Positions 1 through 5,439 are shown, counted from the first letter of the stretch. The stretch is DNA of 8,864 nucleotides from Butyricicoccus_A sp945486175 (GCA_945829445.1 CALZUY010000087.1:1-8864), one strand, 5' to 3'. Notes: generated from the sequence alone by a model not told the origin. Numbers and translations are program-made.

Positions 1-98
1 AGCGCCGTGCTGCCCGCCGCCATGGATACACTGAGGAAAACGACCGCGATACAGCTGAGCGCACGCAGGACATCAGGATAAACCATTCTTCGTTTCAT
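1..98 (-). CDS. N-terminus of an acyltransferase-3-like membrane protein (partial, cut by window edge)
   Basis: The minus-strand frame opens with ATG at 98 and stays open to the window edge, giving 32 full codons. The peptide starts MKRRMVYPDVLRALSCIAVV and continues FLSVSMAAG. The D-x-L-R-x-L-x-x-x-A-V-V pattern at the start of a first membrane helix is typical of acyltransferase-3 (OafA/YrhL-type) proteins, which move acyl groups onto sugars or lipids across the membrane. Known members have an essential Arg and, 11 residues later, an essential His. Here R12 is present but residue 23, at the His position, is Ser. The start has only a modest purine-rich site upstream (AGAAGAGAG on the minus strand, about 14 bases away). 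It is divergent from ldh. The family call rests on one short segment; another polytopic membrane protein is possible. Confidence 0.5.
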   Translation of the reverse strand, partial: MKRRMVYPDVLRALSCIAVVFLSVSMAAGSTA

Positions 99-244
99 TA
101 TGTGCAGATCAACTCTCTTCTAAAAAATTCATAAATTGGTTTTTTTCGCTATATTCGCGCGCAAAAACCATGCATACATCATATCACATTGGAAAAACTA
201 TGAAAACACATATGCATCAATTTTTTGTGAAGGAAGTGTGAATT
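99..244. promoter_or_regulatory. Divergent intergenic region between the acyltransferase-like gene and ldh
   Basis: This AT-rich 146-base gap must hold the start signals of two divergent genes. No textbook promoter stands out. The best candidate for ldh is TTGGAA (189-194), 16 bases, TATGCA (211-216), which would give a leader of about 22 bases. An inverted repeat, ATGCATA (170-176) and TATGCAT (211-217), brackets this segment, and its right arm coincides with the proposed -10. The hexamer TGTGAA occurs at 226 and 237, an 11-base period, on either side of the ldh Shine-Dalgarno. These could be operator elements, but no known regulator site was recognised; no clear Rex palindrome is visible. 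Confidence 0.3.
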
Positions 245-1180
245 TTGACAGATTCCCGAAAATGCGGCATCATTGGCTGCGGCAGTGTTGGCGCAGCCGC
301 GGCCTATACGCTCGCCACGCACGGCCTGTTTTCCGAGCTTGTCCTGATCGATATGAACCAGAAGCGCGCCCACGGCGAGGCGATGGATATCAGTCATGGC
401 GTTTCGTTTTCCCAGCCGTGCCGTGTCATCGACGGCAGCTATGATGACCTGAAAGGCGCTGCCATGGTCATTATAGCTGCGGGCGTGGGACAGCGTCCCG
501 GAGAAAGCCGTCTTGACCTTCTGACGCGCAATTCCGCCGTCATGCGCTCCATCATCACGGAAATCACGCGCGTCTGTCCGGACGCCATTCTGCTGATTGT
601 CTCCAACCCGGTCGACCTGCTGACCGGCATTGCACTGCGCATCTCCGGTTTTCCTCCGGAACGCGTCATCGGCACGGGCACAGTCCTGGACACCGCCCGC
701 CTGAAATTCCTGCTCGGCCAGAAGCTCGGCGTCGATGGCAGAAATGTGCATGCCTTTGTCATCGGCGAACACGGTGACAGTGAGCTCGCCGTCTGGTCGA
801 GCGCAAATATTTCCGGCATTGATCTGGACGATTACTGCACCGGACGCGGACTTTCCGATGATTTTTCCGGGCTGTTCGAATCGGTGCGCCATGCGGCGTA
901 TGAAATCATTGAAGGCAAGGGCGCAACCTATTACGGCATTGCCATGTCCGTGCTGCGCATCGCCACCTGTATTATGCGCGGTGAGCACAGCGTCCTCCCT
1001 ATCTCCTGCTATGCCGAAGGGCATTATGGTCTGGGAAAAGTCTGTATCGGCCTGCCGTGTGTGGTTGGCCGCAACGGTGTGGAAACCGTGCTGGATATCC
1101 CGCTGAGTACAGATGAAATGCAGCAGCTGCACCGCTCCGCTGAAACACTGCAAAACGCCCTTGACCAGCTCAATCTGTAA
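245..1180 (+). CDS. ldh: L-lactate dehydrogenase
   Basis: The 311-aa protein reduces pyruvate to L-lactate with NADH in the cytosol, regenerating NAD+ during fermentation. Visible features are the Rossmann motif GCGSVG (11-16), the NAD-binding acidic residue D36, and the active-site loop GQRPGESR, in which Q83 marks lactate rather than malate specificity and R89 is the loop arginine. Also present are D149/R152 in LDTAR, catalytic H176 in IGEHGDS, and the late motif KGATYYGIAM (225-234). Length is normal. The start is TTG: an in-frame TGA at 239-241 excludes upstream starts, and AGGAAG (231-236) sits 8 bases before the TTG. At the fructose-1,6-bisphosphate site known from Bacillus enzymes, the second residue (H169) is kept, while the arginine equivalent to R173 is Lys (K154). 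The gene appears monocistronic. Confidence 0.95.
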   Translation: MTDSRKCGIIGCGSVGAAAAYTLATHGLFSELVLIDMNQKRAHGEAMDISHGVSFSQPCRVIDGSYDDLKGAAMVIIAAGVGQRPGESRLDLLTRNSAVMRSIITEITRVCPDAILLIVSNPVDLLTGIALRISGFPPERVIGTGTVLDTARLKFLLGQKLGVDGRNVHAFVIGEHGDSELAVWSSANISGIDLDDYCTGRGLSDDFSGLFESVRHAAYEIIEGKGATYYGIAMSVLRIATCIMRGEHSVLPISCYAEGHYGLGKVCIGLPCVVGRNGVETVLDIPLSTDEMQQLHRSAETLQNALDQLNL

Positions 1181-1202
1181 AAAGAACTGTTTGTTCCTCT
1201 TC

Positions 1203-1234
1203 AATCCACTGCCTGTGTGCAGTGGATTTTCTTT
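1203..1234 (+). terminator. Rho-independent terminator of ldh
   Basis: A perfect 10-bp stem, AATCCACTGC (1203-1212) with GCAGTGGATT (1219-1228) around the loop CTGTGT, runs into TTTTCTTT. It lies 22 bases after the ldh stop codon and just before the next promoter. Confidence 0.9.
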
Positions 1235-1241
1235 ACCCGCG

Positions 1242-1270
1242 TTGACTTCTCCTGCCGGAATCGCTATACT
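1242..1270 (+). promoter_or_regulatory. Sigma-A promoter of the AAA-CYTH gene
   Basis: TTGACT (1242-1247), a 17-base spacer and TATACT (1265-1270) form a near-consensus vegetative promoter. Transcription should begin near 1277, giving a leader of about 34 bases before the ATG at 1311. Confidence 0.85.
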
Positions 1271-1310
1271 GAACGTATGGAAACCTGCATCACAGGAGGG
1301 ATATCCTCAT

Positions 1311-2423
1311 ATGAAATCGATTACAAAAATCGTCATCACCGGCGGCCCGTGCGGCGGCAAATCCACCGCTATGACATGGATTGAGAGCAATCTGTCCAAA
1401 CGCGGCTATAAAGTCGTATTTATTCCGGAAACCGCATCTGAGCTGATCCTGGGCGGCGTTGCGCCGTGGACAGTCAGCTCCAATTATGAATTTCAGAAGG
1501 CGCTGGTGTCGCTCCAGATCCAAAAGGAGCGCGTGTTCGAGATGGCAGCACACAATATGGCGGACGAAAAAATCCTGATTGTCGCCGACCGCGGCATTCT
1601 GGACAACAAGGCGTATATGACCGATGAGGAATTCCAGTCCCTGTGCCGTGAGCTGGGCGGCAGCGAGGTCTCGTTCCGCGACAACTATGACGCAGTATTC
1701 CATCTCGTCACGGCAGCACAGGGTGCGACCAAATTTTATACGCTCGCCAACAACCAGGCACGCACCGAAACACCGGAACAGGCAATTGAAATGGATCAAA
1801 AGCTGATTTCCTGCTGGACAGGACATCCGTACCTGCGCGTGATCGACAATTCCACCGATTTCAACACAAAAATGAAGCGGCTGGTCAATGAGATCACGCA
1901 GTTTCTCGGTGAACCTGACCCGTATGAAATCGAGAGTAAATTCCTCATCCGCATGCCCGATCTCGAGCAGCTGGAGCACATGCCGAACTGCAAAAAGGTG
2001 GAGATCATCCAGACCTATCTCATCAGCAACGATGACAATGTTGAGCTGCGTATCCGCCAGCGCGGCCGTGATGGCAGCTATATCTATATCAAAACGGCAA
2101 AGACAACCGTGGCAAACGGCAAACGAATCGAGACCGAACAACGCATTACCAAGGACGAATATCTGAGCCTGCTGATGAATGCGGACACCTCTGTGCGGCA
2201 GATCCGCAAAAACCGCTACTGCCTGACGGAAAACAACCTGTATTTTGAAATTGATGTGTACCCGTTCTGGAAGCATCAGGCGATTCTGGAGGTACAGCTG
2301 AACACACCGGAGCAGCGCGTGACGTTCCCATCCTATCTGACCATTCTCCGCGAGGTCACACATGACAGCGCATATAAAAACCACAGCCTTGCGCGCAGCA
2401 TTCCACCGGAAGAAACAGACTGA
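1311..2423 (+). CDS. AAA-family ATPase fused to a CYTH (triphosphate tunnel) domain
   Basis: The 370-aa predicted cytosolic protein has two domains. The N-terminal P-loop ATPase/kinase domain (about 1-195) shows Walker A GGPCGGKS (11-18) and a Walker B-like strand ILIVADRG with D93, resembling the AAA_28/NadR-type family. The C-terminal CYTH domain (about 203-360) begins with the signature ExExK as EIESK (206-210). It carries the alternating charged residues expected inside the tunnel: R247 and R249 in ELRIRQRG, K261 and K264, and E327 in ILEVQL. CYTH proteins bind triphosphates or polyphosphates with divalent metal; plant TTM1/TTM2 are also P-loop-kinase/CYTH fusions. The real substrate cannot be read from sequence. 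ATG 1311 is chosen because AGGAGG lies at 1294-1299 and the promoter is at 1242-1270; a longer in-frame reading from 1113 would begin inside ldh. It is transcribed alone or reads through into the downstream small RNA. Confidence 0.88.
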   Translation: MKSITKIVITGGPCGGKSTAMTWIESNLSKRGYKVVFIPETASELILGGVAPWTVSSNYEFQKALVSLQIQKERVFEMAAHNMADEKILIVADRGILDNKAYMTDEEFQSLCRELGGSEVSFRDNYDAVFHLVTAAQGATKFYTLANNQARTETPEQAIEMDQKLISCWTGHPYLRVIDNSTDFNTKMKRLVNEITQFLGEPDPYEIESKFLIRMPDLEQLEHMPNCKKVEIIQTYLISNDDNVELRIRQRGRDGSYIYIKTAKTTVANGKRIETEQRITKDEYLSLLMNADTSVRQIRKNRYCLTENNLYFEIDVYPFWKHQAILEVQLNTPEQRVTFPSYLTILREVTHDSAYKNHSLARSIPPEETD

Positions 2424-2431
2424 CGCGGGAA

Positions 2432-2460
2432 TTGACAAGTGCGCACATAACAGGTATACT
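2432..2460 (+). promoter_or_regulatory. Strong promoter of the putative antitoxin RNA
   Basis: TTGACA (2432-2437), a 17-base spacer and TATACT (2455-2460) form an almost perfect sigma-A promoter starting 9 bases after the AAA-CYTH stop. No credible plus-strand reading frame with a ribosome site follows before a terminator, so the product is probably an untranslated RNA starting near 2467. Confidence 0.85.
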
Positions 2461-2466
2461 GAAGAC

Positions 2467-2562
2467 AGAAAAAAGGGCGCGCCGCCTGTAGACGGTTATC
2501 CCCAAAATCAGATCATGAAAATGACCGTGCTATTTGGCAGATAGGGGCGGTCATTTTCTTTT
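2467..2562 (+). ncRNA. Putative antisense antitoxin RNA, about 95 nt (RatA-like arrangement)
   Basis: The boundaries are inferred from the consensus promoter upstream and the terminator at 2518-2562. The RNA is transcribed toward the minus-strand toxin gene. It overlaps the toxin's last four codons including the stop (2551-2562) and all of its likely 3' untranslated region, an arrangement like txpA/RatA of Bacillus subtilis. Bases 2485-2503 closely resemble, in the same sense, a segment of the toxin mRNA 5' leader (the minus strand of 2671-2692). An open frame crosses this segment, but it begins inside the AAA-CYTH gene and has no ribosome site of its own. The exact ends and the antitoxin function are inference. 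Confidence 0.65.
2518..2562 (+). terminator. Terminator of the antisense RNA
   Basis: AAAATGACCG (2518-2527) pairs with CGGTCATTTT (2548-2557), followed by CTTTT. The 20-base loop holds an inner CTAT/ATAG stem. It probably also ends AAA-CYTH read-through transcripts. On the minus strand the same hairpin lies just after the toxin stop codon, but there it lacks a U-tract beyond the stem, so it may stop toxin transcription only weakly. Confidence 0.8.
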
Positions 2563-2637
2563 GCATATCTGAATAATCAGATCGGCAAATGCGACAAGAA
2601 ACGTCAGAAGAAGAAATAACTCTTCATAAGTAACCAT
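2551..2637 (-). CDS. Small hydrophobic Hol-Tox-like type I toxin peptide (28 aa)
   Basis: ATG at 2637 opens a 28-codon frame ending in TGA at 2551-2553. The peptide begins MVTYEELFLLLTFLVAF, continues through a hydrophobic helix (about 7-25), and ends in the basic tail ICKRK. The M-V/S-T-Y-E start, a run of Leu and Phe, one membrane span and a lysine-rich C-terminus match the family annotated as putative holin-like toxin (Hol-Tox), relatives of TxpA-type type I toxins. Overproduced members insert in the membrane and harm the host cell. The start has an excellent Shine-Dalgarno, GGAGG (plus-strand 2647-2651), 9 bases upstream. Its own promoter lies at 2733-2761, and a convergent RNA promoter faces it. 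The mRNA end is uncertain. A minus-strand hairpin (2482-2495) followed at some distance by a six-base U-tract (2469-2474) is a candidate. Toxicity and Hol-Tox membership are inferred from pattern only. Confidence 0.8.
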   Translation of the reverse strand: MVTYEELFLLLTFLVAFADLIIQICKRK

Positions 2638-2727
2638 TTCGCACCACCTCCCCTCTGTAAAAGGTTCGGTGGGAATAACCGCCTACCGCAGGGCAGGACG
2701 ACGCGCTGAAAACCAAGGTTTTCCTGC
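2638..2727 (-). promoter_or_regulatory. Structured 5' leader of the toxin mRNA
   Basis: About 89 untranslated bases lie between the predicted start (near 2726) and the toxin ATG. An inverted repeat GGCAGGA (2692-2698)/TCCTGCC (2722-2728) encloses AAAACC (2709-2714)/GGTTTT (2717-2722), so the 5' end probably folds. Nearer the start codon, GGTGG (2668-2672) faces CCACC (2644-2648), which is part of the Shine-Dalgarno region, so the ribosome site could be sequestered. The segment 2671-2692 can also pair with the downstream part of the same mRNA (complement of 2485-2503). Such leader folding is a known control layer in type I toxin mRNAs; here it is inferred from base pairing alone. Confidence 0.55.
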
Positions 2728-2732
2728 CTATC

Positions 2733-2761
2733 AGAATATCATATCACACCTCGAATTTCAA
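2733..2761 (-). promoter_or_regulatory. Extended -10 promoter of the toxin gene
   Basis: Read on the minus strand: TTGAAA (plus-strand 2756-2761), a 17-base spacer ending in TGA, then TATTCT (plus-strand 2733-2738). The TG one base before the -10 makes it an extended -10 promoter. The -35 box lies directly against the U-tract of the phoPR-side terminator. Confidence 0.75.
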
Positions 2762-2762
2762 C

Positions 2763-2800
2763 AAAAATCCCGCCCCGGTGTACATCATACCGGGACGGGA
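2763..2800 (-). terminator. Terminator of the phoPR-like operon
   Basis: TCCCG (2768-2772) plus CCCGGT (2774-2779) pair with ACCGGG (2789-2794) plus CGGGA (2796-2800), with one C/A mismatch and a 9-base loop. On the minus strand the stem is followed by TTTTT (plus-strand 2763-2767). It lies about 60 bases after the histidine kinase stop. Confidence 0.8.
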
Positions 2801-2803
2801 CAG

Positions 2804-2852
2804 GAGTGAAAGATTCCCCTGACAGGGGAACTCTTTCACTCTTTTTTATTTT
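2804..2852 (+). terminator. Plus-facing terminator-like hairpin next to the kinase gene
   Basis: A long stem pairs GAGTGAAAGA (2804-2813) with TCTTTCACTC (2832-2841), and TTCCCCT (2814-2820) with AGGGGAA (2824-2830), with a GAC loop and one bulged C. TTTTTTATTTT follows on the plus strand only. It would stop rightward transcription escaping from the AAA-CYTH/small-RNA side before it runs antisense into the kinase gene, and it also lies in the 3' untranslated part of the kinase mRNA. Confidence 0.75.
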
Positions 2853-2859
2853 CGTTTAT

Positions 2860-4584
2860 TTATTTGGGCAGATAGACGCGGATTTCTGTTCCGATCCCCA
2901 GTGTACTGTCCAGCTCCACCCGCCCGAGGTGGTATTCCACGACATGCTTGACAATGGAGAGACCTAGGCCCGTGCCGCCGATTTGCTTGGAACGGCTCTT
3001 GTCTACGCGGTAAAAGCGCTCAAATACACGCATTTGTGATTCCTCCGGGATGCCGATGCCGGTGTCCTTTACCTTCAGCTCGACCTCGCCTTCACCGTCA
3101 GTCAGTGTAACCCAGACATCGCCGTCCGGGCGATTGTATTTGATGGCGTTTTCACACAGATTGTACACCATTTCACTGAGCATAGCCTCCGCACCGGAAA
3201 TCGGCGGCACAGAACCGTCCAGATGCAGGCATACCTTTGCTTTGCGCGCAACCGGGTCGAGCGATTCCAGAACAGCTGCGCACAGCTCGTCCAGATCGAC
3301 GGATTCCATCTCGTCTGTCTGCCTGGGCGATTCCTCAATGCGTGACAGGCGGATGATGTCTTCAATCAGCGCAATCAGGCGCAGTGCCTCCTTATGGATA
3401 CTGCCGGAAAAGATGCGAATATCATCCATGCTGGAAACCATGCCGTTTTCCATCATTTCAGCATAGCCGGAAATGGAAGTCAGCGGTGTTTTCAGCTCAT
3501 GCGAGACATTCGCGGAAAATTCCCGCCGGCTGCGCTCAGCGAGCCGCTGCTGTGTCTCATCGAGTACGATGACGACAACGCCCTGCACCTCTGCCAGCCG
3601 GATCATCGGGCTGGCATAGACATGATAAATTTTGCCGCACATCGAGAATACCGCATCGCGGCTGTTGCCCTCCAGCGCCGCAGTGACACATTCATGCATT
3701 TCGCGCGTGCGGTTGACAATCAGATAATTGTGTCCCTGGAACTCGTATACATCCGCCTTCCGTCCGGTCAGCATCTGGATGGCACTCGGATTGATGGATA
3801 CGACATTCTTATCCTTCGATATCAGCAGCAGGCCTTCGCGCATGCTGTTCGTGATGATGCCGAGTGTTTCGCGTTCCTGTTCCAGCGTTGCTTTCTGGTC
3901 ATTGATCTGCTGGTCCTGTGCGCGGATATGTGAGACAAACGGCGTCAATTCATCATACGTTGCGCCGCCCTCCTCGTCATGATCCAGTGCACGTGCCGCC
4001 CGTTCAACCGGACGGATCATCCATTTCGTCAGCCTGCGCGACAGGAAGAGTGCCAGCCCGAACAACGCAATCATAATGACCGCAATGCCCGGAATGATGT
4101 TCAAAACCATGCTGCGGATGCTGGAATAGCTGCGCGACAGGCGCAGGACACGGCCATCCGGCAGACTGACCGCATAATAATATGTGGAAGTATTCAATGT
4201 GGCAGATTTGCGGATATCCTCGCCCTTGCCGTCCTGCATTGCCTTCTGGATTTCCGGACGGCCGAGGTGGTTTTCCATCTCCGATGCAGCCGCATCCGAA
4301 TCATAAAGCACCGTGCCGTCCTGTGTGATGAGTGTTGCACGCGTATTGTCCGGCAGGTGTGCGAGCATCTTTGTATATTCATCCTGCGTCATGTACGAAT
4401 ACGATTCGCTGATGGTATCGGTCAGATCACAGATCATCTGCTCTGCCTGCCGCATGGAATACTGCATGGCAACCGTCAGCGTCAGGATGCAGGCACTGAC
4501 AACGCCGACTGCGCTGAGCAGCAGCAGTACCCAGTAAATGCGTTTTTTCATTTGTGTATTGAATTGCTGTTTGTTATTACTCAT
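2860..4584 (-). CDS. phoR: PhoR-type membrane sensor histidine kinase
   Basis: The 574-aa protein is the sensor half of a two-component system. Domains in order: a short cytosolic N-terminus; membrane helix 1 (about 18-40); an extracellular sensor region (about 41-158); membrane helix 2 (about 159-181); a HAMP-like linker (about 182-235); a PAS-like domain (about 243-342); a dimerisation/phosphoacceptor domain with H362 in SHELKTPLTS; and an ATP-binding domain with the N-box residue N479 in NLCENAIKY, G1 DTGIGIP (507-513) and G2 GGTGLGL (536-542). All catalytic boxes are intact. The ATG overlaps the regulator stop as ATGA, indicating translational coupling. This layout is that of PhoR/ResE/WalK-like kinases. 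PhoR is preferred because of the partner and the candidate Pho box in the operon promoter, but no pst transport or phoU genes are in view, so the signal is not proven. Confidence 0.87.
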   Translation of the reverse strand: MSNNKQQFNTQMKKRIYWVLLLLSAVGVVSACILTLTVAMQYSMRQAEQMICDLTDTISESYSYMTQDEYTKMLAHLPDNTRATLITQDGTVLYDSDAAASEMENHLGRPEIQKAMQDGKGEDIRKSATLNTSTYYYAVSLPDGRVLRLSRSYSSIRSMVLNIIPGIAVIMIALFGLALFLSRRLTKWMIRPVERAARALDHDEEGGATYDELTPFVSHIRAQDQQINDQKATLEQERETLGIITNSMREGLLLISKDKNVVSINPSAIQMLTGRKADVYEFQGHNYLIVNRTREMHECVTAALEGNSRDAVFSMCGKIYHVYASPMIRLAEVQGVVVIVLDETQQRLAERSRREFSANVSHELKTPLTSISGYAEMMENGMVSSMDDIRIFSGSIHKEALRLIALIEDIIRLSRIEESPRQTDEMESVDLDELCAAVLESLDPVARKAKVCLHLDGSVPPISGAEAMLSEMVYNLCENAIKYNRPDGDVWVTLTDGEGEVELKVKDTGIGIPEESQMRVFERFYRVDKSRSKQIGGTGLGLSIVKHVVEYHLGRVELDSTLGIGTEIRVYLPK

Positions 4585-5279
4585 TTTCCGATCTTATATC
4601 CCACGCCGCGAACGGTCTGAATCATCGTACCGTCATCGCCCAGCTTTTTCCGCAATGTATTGATGTGAATGTCCACCGTACGCGTCGCACCGCCATAATC
4701 AAAGCCCCAGACCTGTTCCATAATCTGATCGCGTGTCAGCACGCGGCCCTGATTGCGCATGAGGTCGCACAGCAGCTTGAATTCCTTGCGCGTCAGCATG
4801 ACCTCATTGCCGTCGACTGTGACAATATGGCTTGCCTCATCGACGCGGACATTCTGATATTCAAAGATACCGCTTCCTTCATCCGCAGTCTGCTTGCCGG
4901 ATTCAACTGTGCGGCGTGCCACGGCGCGGATGCGCGACAACAGCTCCAAAATGCCGAACGGCTTTGCCACATAATCGTCTGCGCCCATATCCAGCCCGCG
5001 CACCTTATCCATTTCAGTGGATTTCGCCGTCAGCATGATCGCGGGAATGCGCGCTGTCTTCGGCGTGCTGCGCAGCCGCTTGAGAATGGAAAGCCCATCC
5101 TCACCGGGCAGCATGATGTCAAGCAGCACGAGATCGGGGGCTTTTTCATCTACTGCCTGGAAAAAAGCGCGGCTGTCAGCAAATCCCCTCGTCACATACC
5201 CGCTTCCGTTGAGCGCATACACCACCATCGTGCGGATGCTTTCATCGTCTTCTACTACATAAATCGACAGATTTTCCAT
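4581..5279 (-). CDS. phoP: PhoP/OmpR-family response regulator
   Basis: The 232-aa DNA-binding regulator is phosphorylated by the kinase encoded just downstream. The receiver domain (about 5-120) has the acidic pair D11/D12, phospho-acceptor D54 in LLDIMLPGEDG, T84 in MLTAK and K106 in KPF. The C-terminal winged helix (about 132-230) contains LTRKEFKLL, the recognition-helix segment TRTVDIHINTLRKKL, and the usual ending VRGVGYKIGK. ATG 5279 is chosen because GGAGG (plus-strand 5285-5289) stands 5 bases upstream. A longer start at ATG 5306 adds nine residues (MSFSKTEET) outside the domain and lacks a good ribosome site. The stop overlaps the kinase start by four bases. The PhoP name follows the domain type and the putative Pho box; other OmpR-family regulators look alike. 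Confidence 0.88.
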   Translation of the reverse strand: MENLSIYVVEDDESIRTMVVYALNGSGYVTRGFADSRAFFQAVDEKAPDLVLLDIMLPGEDGLSILKRLRSTPKTARIPAIMLTAKSTEMDKVRGLDMGADDYVAKPFGILELLSRIRAVARRTVESGKQTADEGSGIFEYQNVRVDEASHIVTVDGNEVMLTRKEFKLLCDLMRNQGRVLTRDQIMEQVWGFDYGGATRTVDIHINTLRKKLGDDGTMIQTVRGVGYKIGK

Positions 5280-5326
5280 AGTTTCCTCCGTCTTTGAAAA
5301 ACTCATTCTTTCATTGTTTCATTTTT

Positions 5327-5370
5327 ATTATAACAGATTCTCACTGCCCCCAACGTAAAATGTATGTAAA
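5327..5370 (-). promoter_or_regulatory. phoPR promoter with a candidate Pho box
   Basis: On the minus strand an extended -10, TGTTATAAT (plus-strand 5327-5335), predicts a start near 5320 and a leader of about 40 bases. There is no good -35: TTGGGG is 15 bases away. Just upstream is a direct repeat, TTTACA (plus-strand 5365-5370), five bases, then TTTACG (5354-5359), an exact 11-base period. That matches the spacing and consensus of PhoP-binding repeats (TT-x-ACA every 11 bases). A weak -35 with an adjacent activator repeat suggests autoactivation; binding is inferred. Confidence 0.6.
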
Positions 5371-5383
5371 GTCTTTGGAGAAA

Positions 5384-5421
5384 TACAATCCCCGGCGCCG
5401 TTGACCGGGACGCCGGGGATT
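5384..5421 (-). terminator. Terminator of the EFR1-like ferredoxin gene
   Basis: An 11-bp stem pairs AATCCCCGGCG (5387-5397) with CGCCGGGGATT (5411-5421) around a 13-base loop. On the minus strand it is followed by the imperfect U-rich run TTGTATTTCT. It lies 19 bases after the gene's stop and just upstream of the Pho box, separating this gene from phoPR. Confidence 0.7.
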
Positions 5422-5439
5422 GCCACACTATCTTTGATT

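Noticed and set aside
200..241. 13-codon upstream frame ending just before ldh (ATG 200 to TGA 239)
   Set aside because: Only a weak GGA precedes it and the peptide shows no runs of a regulatory amino acid; its stop is useful only for excluding upstream ldh starts.
179..1204. Long minus-strand frame across ldh
   Set aside because: It is exactly antisense to a well-identified ldh, has no ribosome site, and its product has no recognisable motif; GC-rich codon use opens the opposite frame.
1290..2438. Long minus-strand frame across the AAA-CYTH gene
   Set aside because: Antisense shadow of a gene with clear Walker A and ExExK motifs; it would also run through the promoter and ribosome site of that gene.
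2362..2544. 60-aa plus-strand frame across the small RNA region
   Set aside because: It starts inside the AAA-CYTH coding region, has no Shine-Dalgarno, and crosses the promoter and the terminator stem; an untranslated RNA explains the signals better.
2506..2583. Direct 9-base repeat AATCAGATC at 2506 and 2575
   Set aside because: One copy lies in the toxin coding sequence and the other in its 3' region; too short to distinguish from chance, with no further similarity around it.
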